A DNA stretch of 64,000 nucleotides from CAZWKX01 sp964633975 (GTDB lineage: Bacteria; Actinomycetota; Acidimicrobiia; Spongiisociales; UBA11373), in contig CAZWKX010000001.1 of assembly GCA_964633975.1 (NCBI GenBank), positions 67,791-131,790 on the forward strand, in the 5' to 3' direction. Positions within the stretch are counted from its first letter, which is position 1. Each line of letters begins with the position of its first letter. Shown here one piece after another: positions 15,608 through 23,780 of this stretch. A model generated the notes under the pieces. That model searched no databases and was not told the origin of the DNA. It worked only from the letters and a program-made list of their open reading frames with translations. The translations under genes and the position numbers were made by a program.

Positions 15608-17107
15608 ATGAGAAGGACTCTGGCCATCGTCGCAGCACTCGCCCTCGCCGCGAGCACAGCTCCGAATGCCGCGGCACGCACGGAGCCGCGTTCGTTCACC
15701 ATCGCCGCCGCCGGAGACATCATCATCCACGAAGCGATAGCCGTCCAAGCCCACTACAACGCACGAGGCGCCGGATACGACTTCACCCCTATGTTCGAGC
15801 AGATAGAGCCGTGGATCGGAGACGCCGACCTCGCCATCTGCCACCTCGACGGAACCCTATCGGTAAACGACGTCGGCCTCTCATACCAGCACGGCTACGA
15901 CCACCCCGCCTACTTCTACGGCCCCGGGGAGATGGCCGAGGCGATCGCCGCCGCCGGATTCGACACCTGCTCAACCGCAGGCAATCACTCCTGGGACAAC
16001 GGCCGGCGCGGCCTGGAGGACACGCTGGTGATGCTGGATCGCGCCGGGGTGGCCCACGCCGGAACGGCGCGCAACCTGGAGGAGACGCGACCAGGGCTCC
16101 ACGATGTCGACGGCGTCACCGTCGCCCACATCGCCTACTCGATGTCGATGAACGCCGGGCTCAGGCAGGAGCCGTCGTGGGCGGTGAACGTGATAGACGC
16201 CCAGGCCATCCTCGCCGACGCCGCCTGGGCCCGGGAGCAGGGCGCGGACTTCGTCGTGGTGAGCCTGCACTGGGGCGAGCAGTACGAGACGGAGCCGAGC
16301 CCGGATCAACGAGCCATGGCCGAAACCCTGCTTGCCTCTCCCGACATCGACGTGCTGCTCGGCCACCACGCTCATACCGTGCAGCCCATCGACTGGATCA
16401 ACGGCAAGCTCGTGGTCTACGGCATGGGTGACTTCCTCACCAACATCCGAGGACCCTCCGGCGGCGGGTCCGGCGTCATCGTGCACATGACCATCACCGA
16501 GCAGCCCGACGGGCGGTTCGCCACCAGCGACGTCCAGTTCACCCCCACCGCAGTGGACCCCTGGACCAAGGCGGTGCTACCAGTCTCCTACACCCTGGCC
16601 TACGGCCCGGAGCGGCTGCGACCGGAGCTGGAAACCTTGTGGGACCGAACCATCGAAGGCCTCACCATGCTCACCGAGGCCGACACCACGCCGCCGGACT
16701 GGTCCCCACTGCTGTGCCGCGGCCAGATGGCCACCATCGTCGGCACCCATGCGCCCGACCTCCTGGTGGGCACCCCCTACGACGACGTGATCGTCGGGCT
16801 CGACGGGGGCGACACCATCTGGGGCCACAGCGGTAACGACCTCATCTGCGGGGGCAAGGGCGACGACCACGTTGCCGGAGGAACCGGCAACGACAACGTC
16901 TACGGGGATCGAGGAGACGATTCCCTCCACGGCGACACGGGCGACGACACCCTGTGGGGCGACGCCGGCAACGACATGCTCGAGGGAGGCGCCGGAGGCG
17001 ACACGCTGTGGGCCTCCTTGCCGGACGACACGCTCTACCCGGGCAGTGGGTACGACTCGTGCTACGACGGCGCCGGCTCGGTGCCCTGCACCCCCTTCTT
17101 GCCGTGA
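15608..17107 (+). CDS. Secreted CapA/PgsA-like protein with RTX repeats, paralog 2
   Basis: 499 residues with the same layout as paralogs 1 and 3: signal peptide (1-23, ...APNAAA), CapA domain and about 10 RTX repeats. The conserved motifs are FTIAAAGDIIIH, DLAICHLDGTL, TAGNHSWDNGRRG, VVSLHWGEQY and LGHHAHTVQPIDWINGKLV. The repeat module starts with CRGQMATIVGT. The core sequence is closer to paralog 3 than to paralog 1 (both have NHSWD and GMGDFLT). It lies 42 nt after paralog 1, and its stop codon overlaps the GTG of the LRR reading frame (GTGA). Confidence 0.88.
   Translation: MRRTLAIVAALALAASTAPNAAARTEPRSFTIAAAGDIIIHEAIAVQAHYNARGAGYDFTPMFEQIEPWIGDADLAICHLDGTLSVNDVGLSYQHGYDHPAYFYGPGEMAEAIAAAGFDTCSTAGNHSWDNGRRGLEDTLVMLDRAGVAHAGTARNLEETRPGLHDVDGVTVAHIAYSMSMNAGLRQEPSWAVNVIDAQAILADAAWAREQGADFVVVSLHWGEQYETEPSPDQRAMAETLLASPDIDVLLGHHAHTVQPIDWINGKLVVYGMGDFLTNIRGPSGGGSGVIVHMTITEQPDGRFATSDVQFTPTAVDPWTKAVLPVSYTLAYGPERLRPELETLWDRTIEGLTMLTEADTTPPDWSPLLCRGQMATIVGTHAPDLLVGTPYDDVIVGLDGGDTIWGHSGNDLICGGKGDDHVAGGTGNDNVYGDRGDDSLHGDTGDDTLWGDAGNDMLEGGAGGDTLWASLPDDTLYPGSGYDSCYDGAGSVPCTPFLP
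16740..17040 (+). repeat. RTX nonapeptide repeats of paralog 2
   Basis: About 10 units (GLDGGDTIW, GHSGNDLIC, GGKGDDHVA, GGTGNDNVY and others). The first two and the last are degenerate. Confidence 0.85.
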
Positions 17108-17685
17108 CCTACGCGCCCGACGTAAACGGCTTGTGGCGCAATTGCACCTCGACCGAAAGCCGGAGTCGTGGCGTGGTCCGTGCACAACAATCTCGCCACT
17201 CGCATCGACGCACCCCCGCACAGGAGACTGCAAATGGCGGCCCGCCCACCAGAGAAACTAGGAGACGCGCCGACACATTCGCCCGGCAAGGTCTCGCCAA
17301 ACCCAAGAAGCGCGATCTCGATGCGGTCACGTCACTCGAGCCGTCCCACCCGCACGCCGATGATGTGACGCACCTGGCACAGCTCGCCAACCTCACCGAG
17401 CTGCACATCGATAGGACGCACGCGAGTGATCTGGCTCCCCTGTCGGCACTCACCAGCCTCACCGAGCTGCACGCGATTGCCGCGCCGCTGAGTGGCCCGA
17501 CTCCCTTGTCGGCACTCGTCAACCTCACTCACCTGAATGTGCGCGAGACCAACGTGAGAGACCTGACGCCCCTCGGGCAGCTCGCCAACCTCACCGGACT
17601 CGACCTGTTCGGAGCGAACGACATCCAATACATGGAAGTGAGCAGACTGGAAAGACAGCTGCCCCAGCTGCTGGTCCGGTACTGA
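17104..17685 (+). CDS. Leucine-rich-repeat protein, start uncertain
   Basis: Up to 193 residues from GTG 17104, which overlaps the stop of the CapA paralog by 4 nt. The first 75 residues are Arg/Thr-rich and look non-coding or disordered. From about residue 85 it reads three and a half internalin-like leucine-rich repeats of 22-23 residues (LTELHIDRTHASDLAPLSAL, then LTSLTELHAIAAPLSG, LVNLTHLNVRETNVRDLTPL, LANLTGLDLFG). It has no signal peptide and no cap motif, so it may be the remnant of a longer LRR protein; a later start near 17365 is possible. LRR proteins of this type usually mediate protein contacts. Confidence 0.5.
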   Translation: MTYAPDVNGLWRNCTSTESRSRGVVRAQQSRHSHRRTPAQETANGGPPTRETRRRADTFARQGLAKPKKRDLDAVTSLEPSHPHADDVTHLAQLANLTELHIDRTHASDLAPLSALTSLTELHAIAAPLSGPTPLSALVNLTHLNVRETNVRDLTPLGQLANLTGLDLFGANDIQYMEVSRLERQLPQLLVRY

Positions 17686-17815
17686 TCCCGTCCGGCGGCC
17701 ATCTCGCGGCCCGGCTCTCGGAACAAGAAGCCCGCGGCGGCCCGGAGACGCCGGCGCCCCCGTCGACGGCGGCCCGCTCGGTGCTCTCTCCTTGCCACAG
17801 CTCGGCGACCGCCTC

Positions 17816-17821
17816 TAGCGT
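17816..17821 (+). promoter_or_regulatory. -10 element for a leaderless start (third RTX-CapA gene)
   Basis: TAGCGT, a 6-nt spacer (GACCCC), then ATG 17828, with no Shine-Dalgarno. The bases from 17686 to here hold no other feature that I can see. Confidence 0.5.
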
Positions 17822-17827
17822 GACCCC

Positions 17828-19384
17828 ATGACGAGGAAAGCCCTGGCCTTCACCGCCGCCTCGCTGGTTGTGGCCGCCATCGCCGCACCCGGGGCTGCGG
17901 CCGAGACCGAGCCGCGCTCTTTCACCATCGCCGCCACCGGCGACATCCTCGTGATGAGGAGCATGGCCGACACCGCCGCCTGGAACGCAGGCGGCGTGGG
18001 CTACGACTTCACCCCGATGGTGGAGGCCATAGAGCCGTGGATCGGCGACGCCGACCTGGCCATCTGCCACATTGAGGGCCCTCTGTCGGCGGACGACACC
18101 GGCCTGGTCTACGAGGCCCCCGGCGTGGTCTTCCCCCTCTTCAATGGCCCAGGGGACATAGCCGATGCGATCGCCGCCGCCGGTTTCGACACGTGCTCGA
18201 CCGCCAACAACCACTCCTGGGACGAGGGCTGGGAAGGCCTTCAGGAGACCCTAGAGGTGCTAGATCGTGCCGGGGTCGACCACGCCGGCACGGCGCGCAC
18301 GCTCGAGGAGCGCCTGCCCAACTTGTACGTGCTCAACGGCGTCACCGTGGCCCACATCGCTTACTCGATACAGGTGAACCCGCCTCTGATGCAAGAGCCC
18401 GAGTGGACGGTCAACGTCATCGACCCCGACGCCATCCTTACAGACGCCCGCTGGGCCAGGGAGAACGGGGCCGAGTTCGTCATCGTCAGCCTCCATTGGG
18501 GTGAGGGCTACCAAGTGGAGCCGACCGACGACCAGTACGACCTGGCCGAGACACTGCTGGCCTCCCCCGACATCGACGTGCTGGTCGGTCATCACACCCA
18601 TACCGTGCAGCCCGTCGACTGGATCAACGGCAAGCTCGTCGTCTACGGCATGGGCGATTTCCTAACCGACATACGCAAGCCCGCCGGCGGAGGAGACGGG
18701 GTGATCGTGCACCTGACCGTCACCGAGCAGCCGAATGGCCGCTTCGTGACCAGCAGCGTGGAGTTCACCCCGATCTGGGTCGAGCCGGTGCACAAGACGG
18801 TGCTGCCCGTCGACTACACGCTTACCCACGGCCCCGGCTGGCTCCAAGCCGAGCTGGGGATCTCGCGAGAACGGGTCTTGCGCAATCTGACCATGTTCGA
18901 GGATGCCGTCACCACGCCGGCGGACTGGCCCGCGCTGCTGTGCCACGGCCGGCTGGCGACCATCGTGGGCACTCACAATGCCGACCTCCTCATCGGCTCC
19001 CCGGGCGACGACGTGATCGTCGGCCTTGGCGGCGGCGACACGATCTGGGGCCACGGCGGCGACGACCTCATCTGCGGCGGTGACGGCGACGACCACATCG
19101 CCGGAGGTACCGGAGCCGATACGCTCGAAGGTGATGACGGCGACGACGTCTTGCACGGCGACACCGGCTCCGACACCATCTGGGGTGGCGGCGGCGGCGA
19201 CGCTCTCGAAGGCGGCGGCGACGACGATCTTCTCTACGGTGGGACCGGCGACGACCTCCTATATGGCAGCGGCGGCAACGACACTCTTGAGGGTGGTGAG
19301 GGCAGCAACATCCTCTGGGGACACGGCGGCGACGACACCCTGGTCAGCACGTCGAACAGCGACGTGCTCTTCGACGACACCTGA
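17828..19384 (+). CDS. Secreted CapA/PgsA-like protein with RTX repeats, paralog 3
   Basis: 518 residues. The signal peptide (1-25, ...APGAAA) is followed by a CapA domain with FTIAATGDILVM, DLAICHIEGPL, TANNHSWDEGWEG, VSLHWGEGY and VGHHTHTVQPVDWINGKLV. About 14 RTX repeats follow CHGRLATIVGT. It has the longest repeat array of the three CapA paralogs. It ends only 6 nt before the convergent dnaE2 stop. It is likely translated from a leaderless mRNA. Confidence 0.88.
   Translation: MTRKALAFTAASLVVAAIAAPGAAAETEPRSFTIAATGDILVMRSMADTAAWNAGGVGYDFTPMVEAIEPWIGDADLAICHIEGPLSADDTGLVYEAPGVVFPLFNGPGDIADAIAAAGFDTCSTANNHSWDEGWEGLQETLEVLDRAGVDHAGTARTLEERLPNLYVLNGVTVAHIAYSIQVNPPLMQEPEWTVNVIDPDAILTDARWARENGAEFVIVSLHWGEGYQVEPTDDQYDLAETLLASPDIDVLVGHHTHTVQPVDWINGKLVVYGMGDFLTDIRKPAGGGDGVIVHLTVTEQPNGRFVTSSVEFTPIWVEPVHKTVLPVDYTLTHGPGWLQAELGISRERVLRNLTMFEDAVTTPADWPALLCHGRLATIVGTHNADLLIGSPGDDVIVGLGGGDTIWGHGGDDLICGGDGDDHIAGGTGADTLEGDDGDDVLHGDTGSDTIWGGGGGDALEGGGDDDLLYGGTGDDLLYGSGGNDTLEGGEGSNILWGHGGDDTLVSTSNSDVLFDDT
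18967..19370 (+). repeat. RTX nonapeptide repeats of paralog 3
   Basis: About 14 units (GLGGGDTIW, GHGGDDLIC, GGDGDDHIA, GGTGADTLE, GGTGDDLLY and others), ending at the C-terminus. Confidence 0.85.
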
Positions 19385-19390
19385 GGTCCT

Positions 19391-22300
19391 TCAGCTCCGG
19401 CGTCCCCAGTGTGCCCAGTCCCGGCTGTGGATTCCCTTCACCTCGTGTGGCCAGGAGCGGAAACGGCGGGCGACGAGATTGGTGACCCCGTCGCGGTGCT
19501 CGAGCACCCCCTCGACCACAACCCCGACGGCGCGGCGGGCAACCTCGCGGTGCGCCTGCCACACATCGGGAAGCACGATGACGTTGAGGATTCCGGTTTC
19601 GTCCTCGAGGTTGAGGAAGATCACCCCCTTGGCCGTCATCGGACGCTGGCGATGGGTGATCACGCCCCCCACCGTCACCCGCCTGCCGTTGCCACCGCTC
19701 CCGATGGCGGAGGCGATGGCCAGACATCCCCGGCCCTCCAGCCACTCGCGGAGGAACTCGACGGGATGATGCACCGAGATCCCCGTCGACCACAGATCGG
19801 CCCGGGTCGACTCGACCTCGGTCATCGGCTCCAGCGGCGGGGCGTCGACTCCCTCGGCTAGGGCAAGGCGCCCCGGGCTCATGCCGGCGAGCGCCCCGGC
19901 CGCCCACAGGCCCTGGCGACGCTCCACCCCCAGCGCGGAGAGGGCGCCGGAGGCGGCCAAGCCTTCGAGGCCCTTGACCGCCAGGCCGGTGCGCTGCGCC
20001 AGATCGACCACATCGGTAAAAGGCCCGCCGAGGAAACGCGCGGCTTCGATACGGGCGATCTCGGCCTCACCCAGGTTGCGTACGTAGCGAAGCCCCATGC
20101 GCACCGCCGTCGCCAAGCGGATGGGGTCGTAGTACGCCCCCCTCCCCCGCCGCCAGGTCATCCCGTAGTAGGTGGCGGTGTCCTCGGGATCGGCCGGATG
20201 CGGCACCACCGTGCAGTCGCCCGACGACTCGTTCACGTCGGGAGGCAGCACGACGACCCCGTGCCGACGGGAGTCCTGAACCAGCGAGTTGGGGCTGTAG
20301 AAGCCCATCGGCTGAGCGTTGAGAAGCCCGGCGAGCAGCTCGGCCGGCCAGTGGTACTTGAGCCAGGCCGACATGTAGACGATGTAGGCGAACGACACCG
20401 AATGGCTCTCGGGGAAACCAAACGAGGCGAAACCCTGGAGCTTGTCCCAGATCTCGTCGGCGGCGGCGCCGGTGATCCCGTTGCCGGCCATGCCGGCGTA
20501 GGTCTCGGCCCGAAGCTTGGCCATCTCCTCTTCGGAGCGTTTGTGGGTCATCGCCTGGCGCAGGCGGTCGGACTGCCCGGCCGAGTAGCCGGCGCACACC
20601 CGGGCCAGCTCCATGAGCTGCTCCTGGAAGACGGGAACGCCCAGCGTCCTGCGCAGGATCGGCTCGGCGGCGGGATGCGGGTAGCGCACCGGCTCCTCGC
20701 CGTTGCGCCGGCGCAGGAACGGGTGCACCGAGTGCCCCTGGATGGGGCCGGGGCGGATGAGGGCCACCTCGATGGCGAGGTCGTAGAAGGTCTTCGGCTT
20801 CATGCGGGGCAGCGTGGCCATCTGAGCCCGCGACTCCACCTGGAAGACGCCCACGGTGTCGGCCTTGGCCAGCATCTCGTAGACCATCGGCTCCTGCGGC
20901 AAAGCCGCCAGGTCGACGTCGACTCCGTGCACGTCGGCGATGAGGTCGACGGTGAGATGGAGGGCGTTGAGCATGCCCAGGCCCAGGAGATCGAACTTGA
21001 CGATGCCCATGGAGGCGCAGTCGTCCTTGTCCCACTGCAGCACCGAACGGTCCTCCATGCGCCCCCACTCCAATGGCACCACCTCCCAGAGGGGCCGGTC
21101 GGCGATGACCATGCCCCCCGAGTGGATGCCGAGGTGGCGGGGGAAACCGTCGAGGCGTCGGCAGGCGTCGAGGATCAGCTTGCCGCTGAGCCCCTCCGGC
21201 AGATCCACGAACTCGGGGATCGCTTCGGTCCTGCGGGTGTCGAGGAACTTGGTGAGGCCGTTCACCTGAGCCTGGGTGAGGCCGAATGCCTTGCCCACGT
21301 CCTGGAGTACGGAGCGAGCCCGGTACGTGATCACGTTGGCCACCATCGCCGCCCGCTCCCGCCCGTAGCGCTCGTAGCAGTACTGGATGACCTCCTCACG
21401 CCGCTCCGCCTCGAAGTCGACGTCGATGTCGGGAGGACGGCCCCGCTCGGCGGAGAGGAACCTCTCGAAGGGCAGGGCGAGGCGCAGCGGATCGACCCGG
21501 GTGAGCCCGAGGCAGCGGCACACCGCCGAATCGCCGCCCGAGCCCCGGATCTGGCAGTAGATGTCCCGGCGGCGGGCGAACTGCACGATGTCCCATACCA
21601 CAAGGAAGTAGCCGGGGAAGCCAAGGTCTTCGATCACCCCCAGCTCATGATCGAGGCGGGCGATGGCCCGGGGATCGACGCCGCCGGGCCCGTCGCCCGG
21701 ATACACCTCGACGGCGCCCCGGAAGGTCAGGTGGCGCAGGTACTCCATCTCACCGAGGAAGGCGCCTGGCATGGGAAAGTCCGGAAGGCGTGGCGCCACC
21801 AGGGAGAGGTCGAAGGCGAGAGTGGCCCCCAGGTCGGCGGCACGCTCCACCGCCCCCGGATAGCGGAGGAAACGGCGGGTCATCTGGTCGGGCGACTTCA
21901 GGTAACGCTCGTCCGTCGCCGGCCAGAACCCGTGTCCGCCGTTGAGGGAGCGGCGGCCTCCGATAGCAGCGAGCACCTCGGCGAGATCGGCCTCGGAGCG
22001 GTCGTGGTAGTGCACGTTGTTGGTAGCCACCAGGGGAAGGCGCAGGCGGGCGGCCACCTCGGCGAGCACGTCGTTGCGGTTGTCGTCCTCGGGCATGGCG
22101 TGGTGCCACAGCTCCACGTAGAGCCGGCCGGGGAAGATTTCGCGGAGCCGGGCCGCTGCTCGCATCGCCGCATCGAGGTCGCCGTCCTGCGCGGCCCGAG
22201 GCACCGCCCCACGCCGGCACCCGGTGAGGGCGACGAGGCGGCCGGCGGACGAGGCCTCGGCGAGCTGGCCCTCGTCGTAGACGGGCCGTTCCTTCTCGCC

Positions 22301-22612
22301 GCGAAATTGGGCCCGGGTGACCAGCCGGGAGAGGGCGGCGTAGCCCGCCGGGTCGGGCGCCAGCAGCACGAGATGCTCGAGGGACTCCCGGTCGGGATTG
22401 CCCAGCGCCACCTCGGTTCCGTACACCGTGGCCAGCCCCACCTCCTGTGCCGCGGTGCGGAATTTGGGCGCTCCGTAGAAGCCGTTGTGGTCGGTGATGG
22501 CCAACGCCTCGTAGCCGAGATCGGCGGCACGCCGCACCAGGTCGTGCGGGTGTGAGGACCCGTCGCGAAACGAGAAGTTGGAGTGGCAGTGCAGCTCGGC
22601 GTAACGGGTCAT
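19391..22612 (-). CDS. dnaE2: Error-prone DNA polymerase III alpha subunit DnaE2 (ImuC)
   Basis: 1073 residues. The PHP domain is at the N-terminus (ELHCHSNFSFRDGSSHP). The polymerase core has catalytic acidic residues in RPPDIDVDFEAERR and KFDLLGLGMLNAL. A helix-hairpin-helix and OB-fold domain follows toward the C-terminus (RRVTVGGVITHRQRPM). DnaE2 carries out mutagenic translesion synthesis together with ImuB and ImuA, which lie 23 kb away in this window. The start is ATG 22612 with GGAGGGTTCC before it. A perfect LexA box and a TACACT -10 element lie just upstream, so SOS control is very likely. Confidence 0.95.
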   Translation of the reverse strand: MTRYAELHCHSNFSFRDGSSHPHDLVRRAADLGYEALAITDHNGFYGAPKFRTAAQEVGLATVYGTEVALGNPDRESLEHLVLLAPDPAGYAALSRLVTRAQFRGEKERPVYDEGQLAEASSAGRLVALTGCRRGAVPRAAQDGDLDAAMRAAARLREIFPGRLYVELWHHAMPEDDNRNDVLAEVAARLRLPLVATNNVHYHDRSEADLAEVLAAIGGRRSLNGGHGFWPATDERYLKSPDQMTRRFLRYPGAVERAADLGATLAFDLSLVAPRLPDFPMPGAFLGEMEYLRHLTFRGAVEVYPGDGPGGVDPRAIARLDHELGVIEDLGFPGYFLVVWDIVQFARRRDIYCQIRGSGGDSAVCRCLGLTRVDPLRLALPFERFLSAERGRPPDIDVDFEAERREEVIQYCYERYGRERAAMVANVITYRARSVLQDVGKAFGLTQAQVNGLTKFLDTRRTEAIPEFVDLPEGLSGKLILDACRRLDGFPRHLGIHSGGMVIADRPLWEVVPLEWGRMEDRSVLQWDKDDCASMGIVKFDLLGLGMLNALHLTVDLIADVHGVDVDLAALPQEPMVYEMLAKADTVGVFQVESRAQMATLPRMKPKTFYDLAIEVALIRPGPIQGHSVHPFLRRRNGEEPVRYPHPAAEPILRRTLGVPVFQEQLMELARVCAGYSAGQSDRLRQAMTHKRSEEEMAKLRAETYAGMAGNGITGAAADEIWDKLQGFASFGFPESHSVSFAYIVYMSAWLKYHWPAELLAGLLNAQPMGFYSPNSLVQDSRRHGVVVLPPDVNESSGDCTVVPHPADPEDTATYYGMTWRRGRGAYYDPIRLATAVRMGLRYVRNLGEAEIARIEAARFLGGPFTDVVDLAQRTGLAVKGLEGLAASGALSALGVERRQGLWAAGALAGMSPGRLALAEGVDAPPLEPMTEVESTRADLWSTGISVHHPVEFLREWLEGRGCLAIASAIGSGGNGRRVTVGGVITHRQRPMTAKGVIFLNLEDETGILNVIVLPDVWQAHREVARRAVGVVVEGVLEHRDGVTNLVARRFRSWPHEVKGIHSRDWAHWGRRS

Positions 22613-22848
22613 GGAACCCTCCAGTGTAATCGAACATATGTTCGACCACACTGGGATAGCCCCGGCCATACGCCGGAAACGAGCACCACCTTGCCGGCGT
22701 GTCCGCCGCGCTCTAGCAGCTCGTGAGCACGAGCGGCCTCAACCAGGGGGATGCGTTCTGCGACCAACGGCTTGAGCCGGCCGGCTTGCCTGAATGGCCA
22801 AAACAGGGCCAACAAGTCGGAGCCACCGAGCGGTAGCCAATAGGTCAT
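22609..22848 (-). pseudogene. Remnant of a zinc-type alcohol dehydrogenase/quinone oxidoreductase gene
   Basis: The minus strand encodes LLALFWPFRQAGRLKPLVA..., LVEAARAHELLERGGHAGKVVLV, which is the characteristic C-terminus of medium-chain dehydrogenase/reductase proteins of the quinone oxidoreductase type. Only about 60 matching residues remain; the cofactor and catalytic domains are missing. The frame runs past the normal end into the dnaE2 promoter, and the LexA box lies inside it. It begins next to the mazE operator, so the toxin-antitoxin pair may have replaced the 5' part of the gene. It is probably not functional. Confidence 0.6.
22625..22645 (-). promoter_or_regulatory. LexA (SOS) box and -10 element of dnaE2
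   Basis: TCGAACATATGTTCGA (22630-22645) is a perfect 16-bp palindrome that fits the GAAC-N4-GTTC LexA site of Actinobacteria and Firmicutes. On the minus strand it almost abuts TACACT, so bound LexA would block RNA polymerase. The same 16-mer occurs upstream of imuA. Confidence 0.93.
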
Positions 22849-22849
22849 A

Positions 22850-22862
22850 CCTACGGTAGGAT
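22850..22862 (+). promoter_or_regulatory. mazE promoter with overlapping inverted-repeat operator
   Basis: CCTACGGTAGG (22850-22860) is an inverted repeat. It overlaps the -10 element TAGGAT (22857-22862), which is 6 nt before ATG 22869. Ribbon-helix-helix antitoxins commonly repress their own promoter at such palindromes. The site itself is seen; its role is inferred. Confidence 0.55.
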
Positions 22863-22868
22863 GCTGGT

Positions 22869-23093
22869 ATGAAGTTGAGTGTGAGCCTGCCTGAGGAAGC
22901 CGTCGAGTTCCTCGATCGATACGCCCAGGCCCGGGGGTACAAATCCCGATCGGCAGTGGTCCACAGAGCGGTCCGCTTGCTGCGCACCACGGAGCTGGGA
23001 GACGCCTACGTCGATGCATGGGACGAGTGGTCGGACTCCGACAACGCCGACGTATGGGATGCCACGGTGGGCGACGGACTGGCGCACGGCTGA
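22869..23093 (+). CDS. MazE-like ribbon-helix-helix antitoxin
   Basis: 74 residues. The N-terminal MKLSVSLPEEAVEFLDRYA and KSRSAVVHRAVRLLR form a ribbon-helix-helix DNA-binding domain. The acidic C-terminus (DAWDEWSDSDNADVWD) would wrap the toxin. This is the usual build of actinobacterial MazE antitoxins. The stop overlaps the toxin start (TGATG). It is probably autoregulated through the operator at 22850-22860. Confidence 0.85.
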   Translation: MKLSVSLPEEAVEFLDRYAQARGYKSRSAVVHRAVRLLRTTELGDAYVDAWDEWSDSDNADVWDATVGDGLAHG

Positions 23094-23440
23094 TGCTGCG
23101 AGGCGAAATCCGGCTGGTGGATCTCGATCCTGCCCGAGCCGGCGAGTCGGACAAACGCCGCCCGGCCGTCATCGTGTCGAACGACGGCGCCAACGCCGCA
23201 GCCGCCAGACTGGGGCGGGGAGTCGTCACGATCGTGCCCGTGACCTCGAACGTCGACAAGGTATACCCCTTTCAGGTGCTCCTCCCGGCTCAGGACTCGG
23301 GCCTCAGCCGTGATTCAAAAGCCCAGACGGAACAGGTCCGGTCGGTCTCAGTCGACCGGGTCGGCGACAAGCTCGGGGCTCTGCCGCCTGATCTGATGCT
23401 CAATGTCGATCAGACGCTGCGGCTCCATCTGGCCCTGTAG
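23093..23440 (+). CDS. MazF/PemK family mRNA-interferase toxin
   Basis: 115 residues, the normal length. Family motifs are LRGEIRLVDLDPARAGESDKRRPAVIVSND at the N-terminus (RG-x-I and the KRRP-x-(V/L)-(V/I)-(V/I) segment), GVVTIVPVTSNV in the middle and KAQTEQVRSVSVDRV with the catalytic-loop region. These ribosome-independent endonucleases cut single-stranded RNA at short motifs. The ATG overlaps the antitoxin stop codon, so the two are translationally coupled. Confidence 0.88.
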   Translation: MLRGEIRLVDLDPARAGESDKRRPAVIVSNDGANAAAARLGRGVVTIVPVTSNVDKVYPFQVLLPAQDSGLSRDSKAQTEQVRSVSVDRVGDKLGALPPDLMLNVDQTLRLHLAL

Positions 23441-23504
23441 CTCGGAGCGCCTTTCAGACATGCTCGGGACGGCGGGACTGCAAAGTCGGCGGCACCGGGC
23501 GGGC

Positions 23505-23780
23505 TCAGTCCTGGATCACAGTCGGCGGGATGGCACCGCCGTCGAGAAGGGTGCGGTCGCCGAGCGGCGCAGCAAGCTCCGCTTCGGCGTCGAACATCAA
23601 TCCGACGCCGGCACAGTATCCGGTGAAGGGCGCCTGTCCCGCCCGGCACACAACGAGGGAGGCTACGTTGGCTGCGGATCCTCCTCTCGGCAGACCGGTG
23701 GCGTCGACCTTGGACGACGGCCACGATGTCACTCCGTTTGTGGGTGCATCGGGAACCAGATCGGCAGCTCCGGCCGTCAC
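23505..23780 (-). CDS. Possible hypothetical protein or gene remnant
   Basis: A minus-strand frame from GTG 23780 encodes 91 residues (VTAGAADLVPDAPTN...). It has two Cys and low-complexity Ala/Gly content. The section VDATGLPRGG...SLVVCRAG is vaguely like neocarzinostatin-type secreted beta domains, but I cannot support a family. Its start is back-to-back with that of the META lipoprotein. The whole stretch 23441-23780 holds nothing better. Confidence 0.25.
   Translation of the reverse strand: MTAGAADLVPDAPTNGVTSWPSSKVDATGLPRGGSAANVASLVVCRAGQAPFTGYCAGVGLMFDAEAELAAPLGDRTLLDGGAIPPTVIQD

Noticed and set aside
14015..15844. Minus-strand open frame of 609 codons across the first two RTX-CapA genes
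   Set aside because: It spans two genes and their intergenic region, has no domain, and mirrors the repeat-rich coding strand.
11778..19370. Regular 27-bp repeats considered as a CRISPR array or DNA satellite
   Set aside because: Units are contiguous without spacers, vary in sequence and encode in-frame GGxGxDxxx calcium-binding repeats.
20198..22555. Plus-strand open frame of 785 codons antisense to dnaE2
   Set aside because: It is the mirror of a GC-rich coding frame: composition is His/Gly/Val/Glu-rich without any domain, while the minus strand encodes an unmistakable DnaE2.
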